64,000 nt of DNA, taken from positions 1,054,001 through 1,118,000 of the forward strand of contig JAHQRK010000009.1 of the NCBI GenBank assembly GCA_019828595.1, read 5' to 3'. The notes below the pieces were generated by a model. It was not told where the DNA came from. It saw only the letters and a list, made by a program, of their open reading frames with translations, and made no database searches. A program made the position numbers and the translations under genes. The DNA is from Aphanomyces cochlioides (lineage: Eukaryota > Oomycota > Saprolegniomycetes > Saprolegniales > Verrucalvaceae). The first letter of the stretch is position 1, and each line of letters opens with the position of its first letter. This document shows, in pieces, positions 10,554-20,406 of the stretch.

Positions 10554-12431
10554 CTCAGCACTTGGAGGGAAGAAAGGAAGTGACCTTGGGGCTACGTCGC
10601 GGAAATGAACAAAATATAAATTCATTTTAAATTAGTTTTAAATATTCAAAATAGTTTTAAAATATCTTTAAATAGTGCCCATCCAAGGACGCCGGAAGCA
10701 TTCAATCGTCAACATGAAGAGATCGAAGGGAAGAAAGGCCAACATTGAAGGAAGAGCTCCACGCCGTGAAGAACGCCATGCTTTCTGCTTGGACGGACGA
10801 GAGATCAAGGAATACACGGCCGGGAAACGAGGGAGTTTTGGTGCTGCGATTCTACGGTACACCTGATCGTCAACTGCATTTTTTTGTCAATGGTGCTGTG
10901 TCGCCAGTTCGCCCGGTTGACTCTTCCTGCAACCCTTGAATTCAGTCGGTCGTTATGCGTTGGACGATTGCACATGGCCGCCGACGAGAGATACAAGAAC
11001 AGCATGGGAAGCACACAAAGAGCGGACAACCACACAGAGGTGTCCGAGATTTGGGAAGAGTTACAAAGTTGAGCTCAACAGATGCGCAGGTTGCCTCGGT
11101 CGTTGTGAGACATAGGTGATAAAGGATGTGACGCTTGAAGAACGTCACTACAGACGTAACCTCGGGTCACTATATCGAGGTACTACGTCTGTAGTCAGAA
11201 GGTCAATCGTGTGGGTGCAATCCTTCTTGTCCACCACGTTCATCAGTCCGATGGAAATGGGAAGGTCCATGGTGACTCAAATGACACGCCAAGCCATCAA
11301 CTTGACAAGTGTACCAGTAGAAGTAACTTGGCCACAGCATAGTTTGATCAGGAGACTGTTGTGCCACGATTCAAATAGCTGCGCAGACTTTCAAGACGGC
11401 TCCGTGCGCTCACAGCATCAGTCACAGCGTTGGAAGAAAAGACGTGATGGACAAGAGGACGTCTTCACATGCCCTTGGACTCAAGACGCACTCATGACGG
11501 ATCCTCACGACTGCCTTGGCATGAGCTTGATGATCTTACTGAAGACCAGCCCATCTCGTCGATGCCTCAGACTCAAGCAAAGGAAGGGAGCTTCGCCATG
11601 TGTATGCAGGGCACGAATGTCGCCAAGGACTTGTGAGAAATCATCGTGATGCGCGAAGACGAAATGCCCAGACTTTGCAATTGATTGCCAACATAGTGGC
11701 GATTTCTCACGCAGTGATCGGAGCTCGAAGCGTCGCCGCTCGCGTAGATCATGTTGCTTTGGACTTTTGTCAGACGGCGATCATCCCTTCTTTCAACGTC
11801 ATTGCCAATTACGACGTTGTCCAAGAGTAATCCCACTTGGATTGTTGGGACGATACGGCGTCTACCTGGCAGAAGACAAAAGCAGCATACCAGTAAGCCT
11901 GCCATTCGTCCACACGATACAAGCTGGATCGCGTCATGAAACGCCGCGGCCATTGTCGTCTCATGGGTGCATTTTGAATCTCACACGGTTCAAATGTCTC
12001 TTCCACAAATCGACTTCGATCGAACATTCGTTGGCTCCACGAATCACTGATGTGGAGATACCTTCGACGGTCGTGTCGCACAGCCAACCGCCGCTTAGCA
12101 AGATCGTCGAAACGATGGCCCACTGCAGAGACATGACGACTTGGAACAATTTCCTCGAAGTCTCATCGCTTTGAAACTCTCAACACGGGCGAAAAGAGCT
12201 CAGAGATTTGGTTATTCGCCCAAACGACGACATCCCAACAAGGCATTGATCACCAGATCCACTCTGGTTTCCCAAGCGTTGACTACAAGACATCAAGGTC
12301 GAATCTGACCCAGCTGTCGTACACTTATCCTTCTCAGCCATTGACTTTAAATGCGGCCATCGACAGGTATCTACAATCTCGCCTGATCCCCCCACACTGG
12401 GAATGGCTCATTTACAAATCTTCTAGCTACA
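10554..12431. other. Intergenic between divergent PMCA copies 1 and 2, possible gene remnant
   Basis: The stretch separates two divergently transcribed ATPase genes. It is AT-rich next to copy 1 (about 10620-10675). Several ORFs of 60-180 codons overlap on both strands. The most protein-like reading is on the plus strand around 11580-11830 (ARRRNAQTLQLIANIVAISH), but it lacks a convincing start or neighbouring exon and I do not recognise it. It could be a worn gene fragment. A hairpin at 11147-11195 is listed separately. Confidence 0.4.
11147..11195. repeat. Near-perfect inverted repeat (hairpin)
   Basis: ACTACAGACGTAACCTCG is followed by an 11-nt loop and its reverse complement, interrupted only by an extra AC. 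The arms are 18 and 20 nt. It could be the core of a small MITE or a transcribed hairpin; no flanking target duplication was seen. Confidence 0.7.
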
Positions 12432-15400
12432 ATGCACATGAAGCTTTCAGCAGCGGATCTTATCCGCCTCGTCGACTCGCACAATGACGATGCCCCCGGC
12501 GCCCTTGCAGCCCTGGGGGGCGTCGAAGGTGTAGCTGACGCCTTGTGCGTCTCGCTCGACCATGGGTTGGACGAACGCAATCCCGACGACATCCAAGAAC
12601 GCGAACTGCTATTCGGCAAGAACTTTATCGAGCCAGAGCCCCCGAAGACTCTCTTTCATCTCATGTGGCATGCTTTCAAGGTATTTCGCATACCAGTAGA
12701 CGCTTTGTTAACCGATCCGTAGGACGTCACATTGATTATTTTGACTGCAGCCGGCTTGCTTTCAATCATCCTGAGCGTCTTACCTCTTTCAACGTCTTCT
12801 TCCACAACCACACGGAACCTCGCTGGTGACCTTAGTCAATCGTGGATCGAAGGGGTGGCAATTCTCTTTGCAGTTGCTGTCGTCACACTCGTCTCGGCTA
12901 TCAACGAGTACCAGAAGGAGAAACAGTTCCGCGCGTTGAATGCCGTCAAGGAAGATGAAAAGATCAAAGTCATCCGCAATGGCGTGCCTGCGGAAGTGAG
13001 CAAGTTTGACTTGGTCGTCGGCGACATTGTCCGCGTCGACCTCGGCGACATCATTCCTGCTGACGGTCTTGTCTTTGACGAGACGGACTTGAAACTCGAC
13101 GAGAGTGCCATGACGGGCGAAACCATCCTCATCCACAAGGACAGCAAGGCGGCTCCGTTTCTTCTGTCGGGGACCAAAGTCATGGAAGGCGTCGGCAAGA
13201 TGCTCGTCATTTGCGTCGGTGAGAATGCGCAAGCTGGAATCATTTCGAAGCTGATCTTGAGCAACTCCGTGAAGAAGAAGCTGGCGGAGAGTACATCGAG
13301 GCAAGACACCATCAGCACGGATTACTCCTTGATGAGCACTCCCCGAGAAGATCCTGCCACGAGAAAACCAGTCATGGCTGAAGAAGAACCCTCGTCTCCA
13401 TTGCAAGGAAAGCTCAACCGCCTCACAGTTTTCATCAGTAAGCTTGGGCTCTCCGTTGCACTCTTGGTCTTCGCAGCTCTGATCGTTCGCTTTTCCATTG
13501 TCAAGTTTTGGATAAACGGAGAATCATGGGACCGACAGTACGTTGAAGACTTCGTCAGCCACTTTATTCTTGGTGTGACCATCTTGGTGCTCGCGCTGCC
13601 TGAAGGATTGCCACTCGCTGTGACGATTGCACTTGCTTTCTCCGTGAGGGAAATGCTCAAAGACAACAACTTGGTGCGTCACTTGAATGCCTGCGAGACC
13701 ATGGGAAGTGCCACGACCATTTGCTCCGACAAGACGGGCACGCTCACAACTAACCGCATGACTGTTGTCGAGTGCTATCTCGACACTGAAGAGTTCACGT
13801 CGGCCTCATCTTTGCGACTCCGTGCTTGTCCAACAACTCAACGACTTCTCTGCGACAGCATTTGCATCAACTCGACGGCTGAAATTCTTCCACCCAAACA
13901 AGTCGGTGCTCAACCTGAACACACGGGAAACAAAACCGAGTGTGCCTTGCTCCAGTTCGCCGCCGACATGGGTGTCCAATACCCAGAAGTCCGCAAGACC
14001 ACACATATTTGCCACATGATCACGTTCAGCAGTGCGAAGAAGCGCATGTCTGTCGTCGTTCCGCTCTCGGCGACTCGTTGCCGCATCTTCACCAAAGGCG
14101 CGAGTGAAATCGTCCTTGGTCTCTGCACTTCCAAACTCAACTTGGATGGATCCGTGTCCGAGTTTGGTCCTGCTGATTATGCGTTGGTGAACTCGTCCAT
14201 CATTGACAAGTACGCCAACCAAGCGTACCGCACGTTGTGTTTGGCATACCGTGACGTGGATGGCTCTCCTGAAGACGTCAAGTCGTGGTCGGACGATGAC
14301 ATTGAGAAGGACTTGACCTGCATCTGCATTGTTGGCATCGAAGATCCTGTCCGAGAAGAAGTCCCCGAGTCCATCCGTCAGTGCAACCAAGCTGGCATCG
14401 TGGTGCGCATGGTGACGGGAGACAACATTGCGACGGCCAAGTCGATCGCGCTGAAGTGTGGCATCATTAGTCCGAATGACGGGTCGTTGGTGATGGAAGG
14501 GTCGGCGTTCCGAGCTCGTGTGTTGGACTCGAATGGGACCATCAAGCAAGACGAGTTTGACAAGATTTGGCCGATGCTTCGTGTGTTGGCTCGCTCGAGT
14601 CCAAAGGACAAGCACACGCTTGTGTCTGGCTTGATTTCATCGAATGTGGTTCCCCATGGACCCCAAGTGGTGGCAGTGACTGGCGATGGTACCAACGATG
14701 CTCCTGCTTTGAAGAAGGCCGACGTTGGTTTTGCCATGGGTATTTGCGGCACTGCTGTCGCCAAGGATGCATCGGACATTATCTTGATGGACGACAATTT
14801 CAAGTCGATCGTGAACGCCGTCAAGTGGGGTCGCAACGTGTATGACTCGATTGCCAAGTTTTTGCAATTTCAATTGACGGTCAGCTTGGTGGCTGTCTTG
14901 ACTGCGTTGATCGGGGCCGTGGTGTTGGAAGAGTCGCCCCTGACTGCAGTTCAGTTGCTTTGGGTCAACTTGATTATTAATGCCTTTGCCTCGCTCGCCT
15001 TGGCCACCGACGCTCCTACGCCAACCATGTTGGATCGAGACCCGTATCCCCGTCATGCTCCTCTCGTCTCGAAATGCATGTCCAAGCACATTTTGGGACA
15101 AGCCGTCATGCAACTTGTGGTCATGCTTACAATCATCTTTGCTGGAGACGTCATTTTCGACATTCCGTCAGGCCACAAGCATAAGCGACCGTCAAAGGAC
15201 CCGACCGTTCACTACACGATGGTCTTCAACACGTTGGTGTTTCTCCAACTCTTCAACGAAATCAATGCCCGCCGAATCTACGACGAAGCCAATGTGTTTG
15301 AAGGCGTTTTCCGCAACAAGTTGTTCCTCAGCATGGCGCTTATCCAAGTTGTGCTGCAGGCTTGTATTGTCCAGTTTGGCTCGTTTGCATTTGGCTGTGC

Positions 15401-15509
15401 TGCTTTGGATGGCACGCAATGGGTGATGTGCTTGGCGCTTGGCGCTCTCTCTCTCCCGATGCGGCTTGTCCTCCGCCTTCTTCCTGATCGCTTTATGCCC
15501 CAGTGGTGA
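12432..15509 (+). CDS. PMCA-type Ca2+ ATPase, copy 2 (intron-containing, no calmodulin-binding tail)
   Basis: Exons 12432-12680 and 12723-15509 join across a 42-nt intron (GTATTT...CGTAG) after residue 83; the product is 1011 residues. The core is complete: TGET in place of TGES, PEGLP, DKTGTLTTNRM with Asp419, TGDGTNDAP and a full set of membrane segments. It stops at DRFMPQW directly after the last membrane segment, so the calmodulin-binding region seen in copies 1 and 6 is missing. A Ca2+ pump without this autoinhibitory tail would be expected to be constitutive or differently regulated, which is inference. Copy 5 is the closest relative, with the same length and the same truncated end but no intron. 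Nucleotides 13848-14883 are almost identical to four other copies. One change in M5 (QLTVSL where the others have QLTVNL) marks the tract end. Relics of the same subtype lie just downstream. Confidence 0.9.
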
Positions 15510-15654
15510 CACGGCTGAGCCACTCGGTCAACTGCATGTGCTGTTATAGTCGACACCTATCTGCGTTCTTTAATGCTTGCTGCTATAATGTTATTCATTC
15601 CTCCACCTTTGGCAATCCGAACTCAATGCTCACGATTCATTCACCGCACGAGTG

Positions 15655-15860
15655 ATGTCGAGTGCTATGTCGCCCCTGAAGAGTTGACCTCGGTGACATG
15701 ACTACGACTTCGTGCCGCTCGAGCAATTTTATGAACGAAAGGTCGACGTTTCGTCCTCGTGTGTTAGACTAGTAAGGGGAACGTCACGCAAGACGAGTTT
15801 GACAAGGTGTGGCCGATGCTTTACGCAAGACGTGCTCGCTTGTTTGCAAAGACCTGCACA
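15655..15860 (+). pseudogene. PMCA gene relic (phosphorylation and nucleotide-binding region fragments)
   Basis: About 15655-15725 aligns by eye with the sequence just after the DKTGT site of copies 2 and 5 (VECYLDTEEFTSAS region), and about 15758-15860 aligns with the DSNGTIKQDEFDKIWPML region. Both pieces contain frame-breaking differences, and the ~700 nt that should separate them are missing. They are in the same orientation as copy 2. Confidence 0.75.
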
Positions 15861-16075
15861 CTGTGACTTATCGCGCTTTGCCCTCTGTATTGTAGCATGT
15901 CCCTCTATGTGGATGCGCTCGGGGAGCGAGATCTTCTCATCTTGCTTACGTGGTGATGACGACGAAACTGTTTCAGGAACATTCTTGGCCCTCTCTGTCA
16001 AAGTTGCGTGTTGTGAAATGAGATGGGTGCAACAGGAAAGTCCATTCCTTGATTTTTCATTTTGAACTTGGGACC

Positions 16076-16501
16076 ATGCGTCTATGTTTGACTCTTTGTC
16101 TCGCGCTCACTGCGTGTTCACGTGCTTCAGCAGAAGGACGCCTGCGTGCCACCACCGAAAGTCGAAGCCTCGTCGAAGCCGCAGGTGTGAAGGGCGACGA
16201 ATGGATTAACACGCACCTGAGCAAGGATGGGAAAACCTCCTTTGGCATCTCGAAAAACAAGTTCTACATGCGGGATCAAAATTTTCAATTGGTAACCCGT
16301 GCCAAGGGAGAGAAATCTCCTCTCGCGAATCCCGCCCGCTACGACTCACGGAGCATGATAAAATTCAAACGTCAAGAAAAGCTTGCGAATACTCAAAATG
16401 GCCAAGAGCCCGCGCAAATAAAACGTACCAAGAAGAATCCGAAACGCGACTCGCCAGAGATGGTGCAAACAAGAAAAGAACACCACTCGGGTCGCAAATA
16501 A
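16076..16501 (+). CDS. Small putative secreted protein lying inside PMCA relics
   Basis: A 141-residue ORF starting at ATG 16076. The first ~19 residues (MRLCLTLCLALTACSRASA) form a credible signal peptide with an Ala-x-Ala cleavage site. The mature part begins EGRLRATTESR and becomes strongly basic, with no cysteines in the second half and no recognised domain. A GRLR at residues 20-23 resembles the degenerate RxLR/GxLR host-targeting motifs of some oomycete secreted proteins, but it sits at the cleavage site and there is no clear EER. The ORF lies between two ATPase relics, so it could be a chance ORF in decaying DNA. The signal peptide is the main argument for a gene. Confidence 0.45.
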   Translation: MRLCLTLCLALTACSRASAEGRLRATTESRSLVEAAGVKGDEWINTHLSKDGKTSFGISKNKFYMRDQNFQLVTRAKGEKSPLANPARYDSRSMIKFKRQEKLANTQNGQEPAQIKRTKKNPKRDSPEMVQTRKEHHSGRK

Positions 16502-16609
16502 TCGCACACTGTGCTGACACACAAGCTCGATAACTATTCAAGAAGAATTCGCGTGTCTCCGACTTGACATTGGTGAGGAATGCCATGCTAACCATGGCGA
16601 CATACGCTC

Positions 16610-16998
16610 CATGTCGGTCACGTGTCCAAGCCCATTTTTGGACAAGCTATCACGCAACTCGGCAGGCATTGATTTCGCAGAAGAGTTGGAGAAGCAAGAC
16701 ATGTTGAAGACAATCGTGGACGATAGAGGCTTTTGACATCCGCTTGTGTTTGCGACCTGACTGACTGTTGAAATCGGCATCTCCATCAAAGATTATTCCA
16801 AGCACGACCTCGAATCTACTACGTAGCCAATGTGTTTGCAGGCATTTTCCGCGTCAACTTGTCCAGCTCGTTTGCACGTTTGCATTTGACTGTGCAGCTT
16901 TGGATGGAACGCAGTGGGTGATGTCCTTGGCGCTCTCTCACCCCCGACGTGGCTTGTTCCCCGCCTTCTTTCAGATCATATTATGCCCCAGTGGTGAG
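16610..16998 (+). pseudogene. PMCA gene relic (C-terminal region) with an internal inverted piece
   Basis: 16615-16660 matches the SKHILGQAVMQL region of copy 2. About 16660-16735 matches the MVFNTFVFLQLFNEIN region but in reverse orientation. 16810-16998 again matches copy 2 in the forward direction through the final GTQWVM and MPQW-stop region. Frame-breaking changes are present throughout. Subtype is that of copies 2 and 5, because the same short tail is seen. Confidence 0.78.
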
Positions 16999-17190
16999 AC
17001 TGAACCAGTCGATCTATTGCTGTGAGCCTTGCATATACTACACGTAGTTCTAGTCGCGTGCTGTTTACGGAATTAACTCGAATTTGATAGCTGCTAGGAC
17101 GCAAATATTTCACGCATGTTCCCTTGTCAATCCCATGCACAAGACGACAATTGTAATATGAATTCGAATTGAAGACAAACGTCGGTACAT

Positions 17191-20100
17191 TTAAAAATTA
17201 GCCATAAGTTGCAATTTCTTGGCGTTCACTGAGTTTTGGAAAGCCTTGACAACTCGGAGTTGAGTTCGCAGACGGGAAAAGGTTCGCTGCCACCGTTCCT
17301 TGCTGCGGGCGTTGGGACTATACACTACTGGAGTCTCTTCTTTGCAAATCGTGAAGTAGGATGGCATGTGTTGAGCCTGGTACAATCGAAGCAATGCACC
17401 CATTGGCAATGACAAGGCTCCGATCAAAACGCAAGCCGCCCATTGACCACCGTCCAATGCTGCACAACCAAAGACAACGCCACCAAACTGGACAATGCAC
17501 ACTTGCAACACAATTTGGATGACAGAGATACCCACGAAGAGCTGGTTCGAGAAAATACCTTCAAACACATTCATCTCGTCATGGATGCGGCGCGCGTTGA
17601 TCTCATTAAATAGTTGTAAGAACACAAAGGTATTAAACACCATTGTGTAGTGCACCGTAGGGCCGGATCCAGTGCGGTCGCCCTTGCGACCAGGTAGGAT
17701 ACCAAAGATCTTGTCGCCGACAAACGTCATGAGAAGGATGATAACGAGTTGGAAGATGCCTTGGCCAATAATGTGTTTGGTCATACGTTCCGACACAAGT
17801 GCCTTGGTACGAGAATATGGCTTGCGCTTAAGCATTGCGTCCGTTGGTGTATCCGTGGCCAAAGCAAGCGAAGCAAAGGTGTCCATGATCAAGTTCACCC
17901 AAAGCAGTTGGATGGCAGTCAAGGGAGATTCCTCCATCACAATTGCGCCGACGACAGCAACAGTAATAGCAACCAAGTTGACCGTCAATTGAAATTGCAA
18001 AAACTTGGCAATCGAGTCATACACGTTGCGGCCCCACTTGACGGCGTTCACGATCGACTTGAAATTGTCGTCCATCAAGATAATGTCCGATGCATCCTTG
18101 GCGACAGCAGTGCCGCAAATACCCATGGCAAAACCAACGTCGGCCTTCTTCAAAGCAGGAGCATCGTTGGTACCATCGCCAGTCACTGCCACCACTTGGG
18201 GTCCATGGGGAACCACATTCGATGAAATCAAGCCAGACACAAGCGTGTGCTTGTCCTTTGGACTCGAGCGAGCCAACACACGAAGCATCGGCCAAATCTT
18301 GTCAAACTCGTCTTGCTTGATGGTCCCATTCGAGTCCAACACACGAGCTCGGAACGCCGACCCTTCCATCACCAACGACCCGTCATTCGGACTAATGATG
18401 CCACACTTCAGCGCGATCGACTTGGCCGTCGCAATGTTGTCTCCCGTCACCATGCGCACCACGATGCCAGCTTGGTTGCACTGACGGATGGACTCGGGGA
18501 CTTCTTCTCGGACAGGATCTTCGATGCCAACAATGCAGATGCAGGTCAAGTCCTTCTCAATGTCATCGTCCGACCACGACTTGACGTCTTCAGGAGAGCC
18601 ATCCACGTCACGGTATGCCAAACACAACGTGCGGTACGCTTGGTTGGCGTACTTGTCAATGATGGACGAGTTCACCAACGCATAATCAGCAGGACCAAAC
18701 TCGGACACGGATCCATCCAAGTTGAGTTTGGAAGTGCAGAGACCAAGGACGATTTCACTCGCGCCTTTGGTGAAGATGCGGCAACGAGTCGCCGAGAGCG
18801 GAACGACGACAGACATGCGCTTCTTCGCACTGCTGAACGTGATCATGTGGCAAATATGTGTGGTCTTGCGGACTTCTGGGTATTGGACACCCATGTCGGC
18901 GGCGAACTGGAGCAAGGCACACTCGGTTTTGTTTCCCGTGTGTTCAGGTTGAGCACCGACTTGTTTGGGTGGAAGAATTTCAGCCGTCGAGTTGATGCAA
19001 ATGCTGTCGCAGAGGATCTGACGAGTCGTGGCCGACGCACGGAGATGAAGCGACGAAGCCACCGAGAACTCTTCAGTGTCGACGTAGCATTGGACCACCG
19101 TCATGCGGTTGGTCGTGAGCGTACCAGTCTTGTCAGAGCAAATGGTCGTGGCACTTCCCATGGTCTCGCAGGCATCCAAGTGACGCACCAAGTTGTTGTC
19201 TTTAAGCATCTTCTTGACGGAAAAGGCAAGCGCGATCGTCACAGCCAAAGGCAAACCTTCAGGGATAGCCACGACCAAGACAGTCACACCGAGGATGAAG
19301 TGGCTCAAGTAGTATTTGAGGTACTCGTTGCTCCACGATGCTTTGTCAATCGCAAACTTGGAAATCGAAAAGCGGATGACCATCGCCACAAACACAATGA
19401 TGGACGTCCACAGACCCAACTTGCCGATGAGCACCGTCAAACGATCCAACTTGTCTTGCAATGGAGACTTGATTTCATCCTCGTCGTCGTCATCGTTGTC
19501 TTCCTTCTTTTGCTTCTTCGATGGAGCATCGTCCGACGCCTTGGGGGTCTCAAGGGCCGCATAGTTGTCTTCCACAGGTTCCGAAGCCGCTGGACGTTGG
19601 CCTTTGCCCATGATGAGCTTGGAAATGATACCAGCTTGCGAGTTTTCACCCACACAGATCACGAGCATCTTGCCGACGCCTTCCATGACTTTGGTGCCGG
19701 ACAGCAAGAACGGAGCCGTCTTGCGGTCCTTGCGGAGCAGAACGGATTCACCCGTCATGGCGCTTTCATCCAGCTTCAAGTCGTTCTCATCAAAGACCAA
19801 ACCGTCAGCAGGAATGATGTCGCCGAGGTCGACACGTACAATGTCACCGACGACCAAGTCGAACTTGCTCACTTCATCAGGCACACCGTTGCGGATGACT
19901 TTGATCTTCTCGTCTTCCTTGACGGCATTCAAGGCACGGAATTGCTTCTCCTTCTGGTAGTCGTTGATGGCCGTCACGAAGACGACGATCAGAACGGCAA
20001 AGATAATCGACGCGCCTTCGATCCACGTCGTGCTTGAGTCGTGCGTGCTTCCGGCGAGCATGCGCAACTTGGACTGCTTATCCGCTGTGGATTTAGGGAA

Positions 20101-20406
20101 CGGAATGAACCCAAGGACGAGCGAGATGACACCTGCCCCCGTCAAGATCATGATGGTCAAGTCTTGAAACGCTTGCCACATGAGTTGTAGGATGGTCTGT
20201 GGTTTCTCTGGTTCAATGTAGTTTCTGCCATACGTGGCTTCACGAGCGGCGAGATCTGCGGCATTGTGGGTGTCGAGACCTTGATCGAGCGCGACATTGA
20301 GCGAATGTGCAACTCCTTCGACACCTCCAAGTTGTGCGAGGGCATCGGCAGCTTGTTCTTTCGGCGTCTCCACGAGACGCACCAAGTCTTTGACTTGGAG
20401 TGGCAT
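17191..20406 (-). CDS. PMCA-type Ca2+ ATPase, copy 3 (intronless; left arm of inverted repeat)
   Basis: A single uninterrupted frame of 1071 residues from ATG 20406 (MPLQVKDLVRLVETPKEQ). The longer open frame upstream has no supporting similarity to the other copies. TGES, PEGLP, DKTGTLTTNRM (Asp425) and TGDGTNDAP are all present. A cytosolic Asp/Lys-rich insert (KKQKKEDNDDDDEDE) lies between the actuator domain and M3. The C-terminal RLRTQLRVVKAFQ is a weaker version of the calmodulin-binding helix. The protein is the same as copy 4 except for one residue after the start Met and the last few residues. The intron found in copies 1, 2 and 6 is absent. Confidence 0.93.
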   Translation of the reverse strand: MPLQVKDLVRLVETPKEQAADALAQLGGVEGVAHSLNVALDQGLDTHNAADLAAREATYGRNYIEPEKPQTILQLMWQAFQDLTIMILTGAGVISLVLGFIPFPKSTADKQSKLRMLAGSTHDSSTTWIEGASIIFAVLIVVFVTAINDYQKEKQFRALNAVKEDEKIKVIRNGVPDEVSKFDLVVGDIVRVDLGDIIPADGLVFDENDLKLDESAMTGESVLLRKDRKTAPFLLSGTKVMEGVGKMLVICVGENSQAGIISKLIMGKGQRPAASEPVEDNYAALETPKASDDAPSKKQKKEDNDDDDEDEIKSPLQDKLDRLTVLIGKLGLWTSIIVFVAMVIRFSISKFAIDKASWSNEYLKYYLSHFILGVTVLVVAIPEGLPLAVTIALAFSVKKMLKDNNLVRHLDACETMGSATTICSDKTGTLTTNRMTVVQCYVDTEEFSVASSLHLRASATTRQILCDSICINSTAEILPPKQVGAQPEHTGNKTECALLQFAADMGVQYPEVRKTTHICHMITFSSAKKRMSVVVPLSATRCRIFTKGASEIVLGLCTSKLNLDGSVSEFGPADYALVNSSIIDKYANQAYRTLCLAYRDVDGSPEDVKSWSDDDIEKDLTCICIVGIEDPVREEVPESIRQCNQAGIVVRMVTGDNIATAKSIALKCGIISPNDGSLVMEGSAFRARVLDSNGTIKQDEFDKIWPMLRVLARSSPKDKHTLVSGLISSNVVPHGPQVVAVTGDGTNDAPALKKADVGFAMGICGTAVAKDASDIILMDDNFKSIVNAVKWGRNVYDSIAKFLQFQLTVNLVAITVAVVGAIVMEESPLTAIQLLWVNLIMDTFASLALATDTPTDAMLKRKPYSRTKALVSERMTKHIIGQGIFQLVIILLMTFVGDKIFGILPGRKGDRTGSGPTVHYTMVFNTFVFLQLFNEINARRIHDEMNVFEGIFSNQLFVGISVIQIVLQVCIVQFGGVVFGCAALDGGQWAACVLIGALSLPMGALLRLYQAQHMPSYFTICKEETPVVYSPNARSKERWQRTFSRLRTQLRVVKAFQNSVNAKKLQLMANF

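Noticed and set aside
10805..11035. Minus-strand 76-codon ORF with a hydrophobic start
   Set aside because: The only start at the proper place is GTG; no Cys pattern, exon partner or similarity.
18247..20037. 596-codon ORF antisense to PMCA copy 3, and its twin at 22230-24020
   Set aside because: It repeats wherever the same ATPase sequence occurs and reads as His/Asp/Val/Arg-rich nonsense, a shadow of biased third positions. No ATG-linked domain or splice structure.
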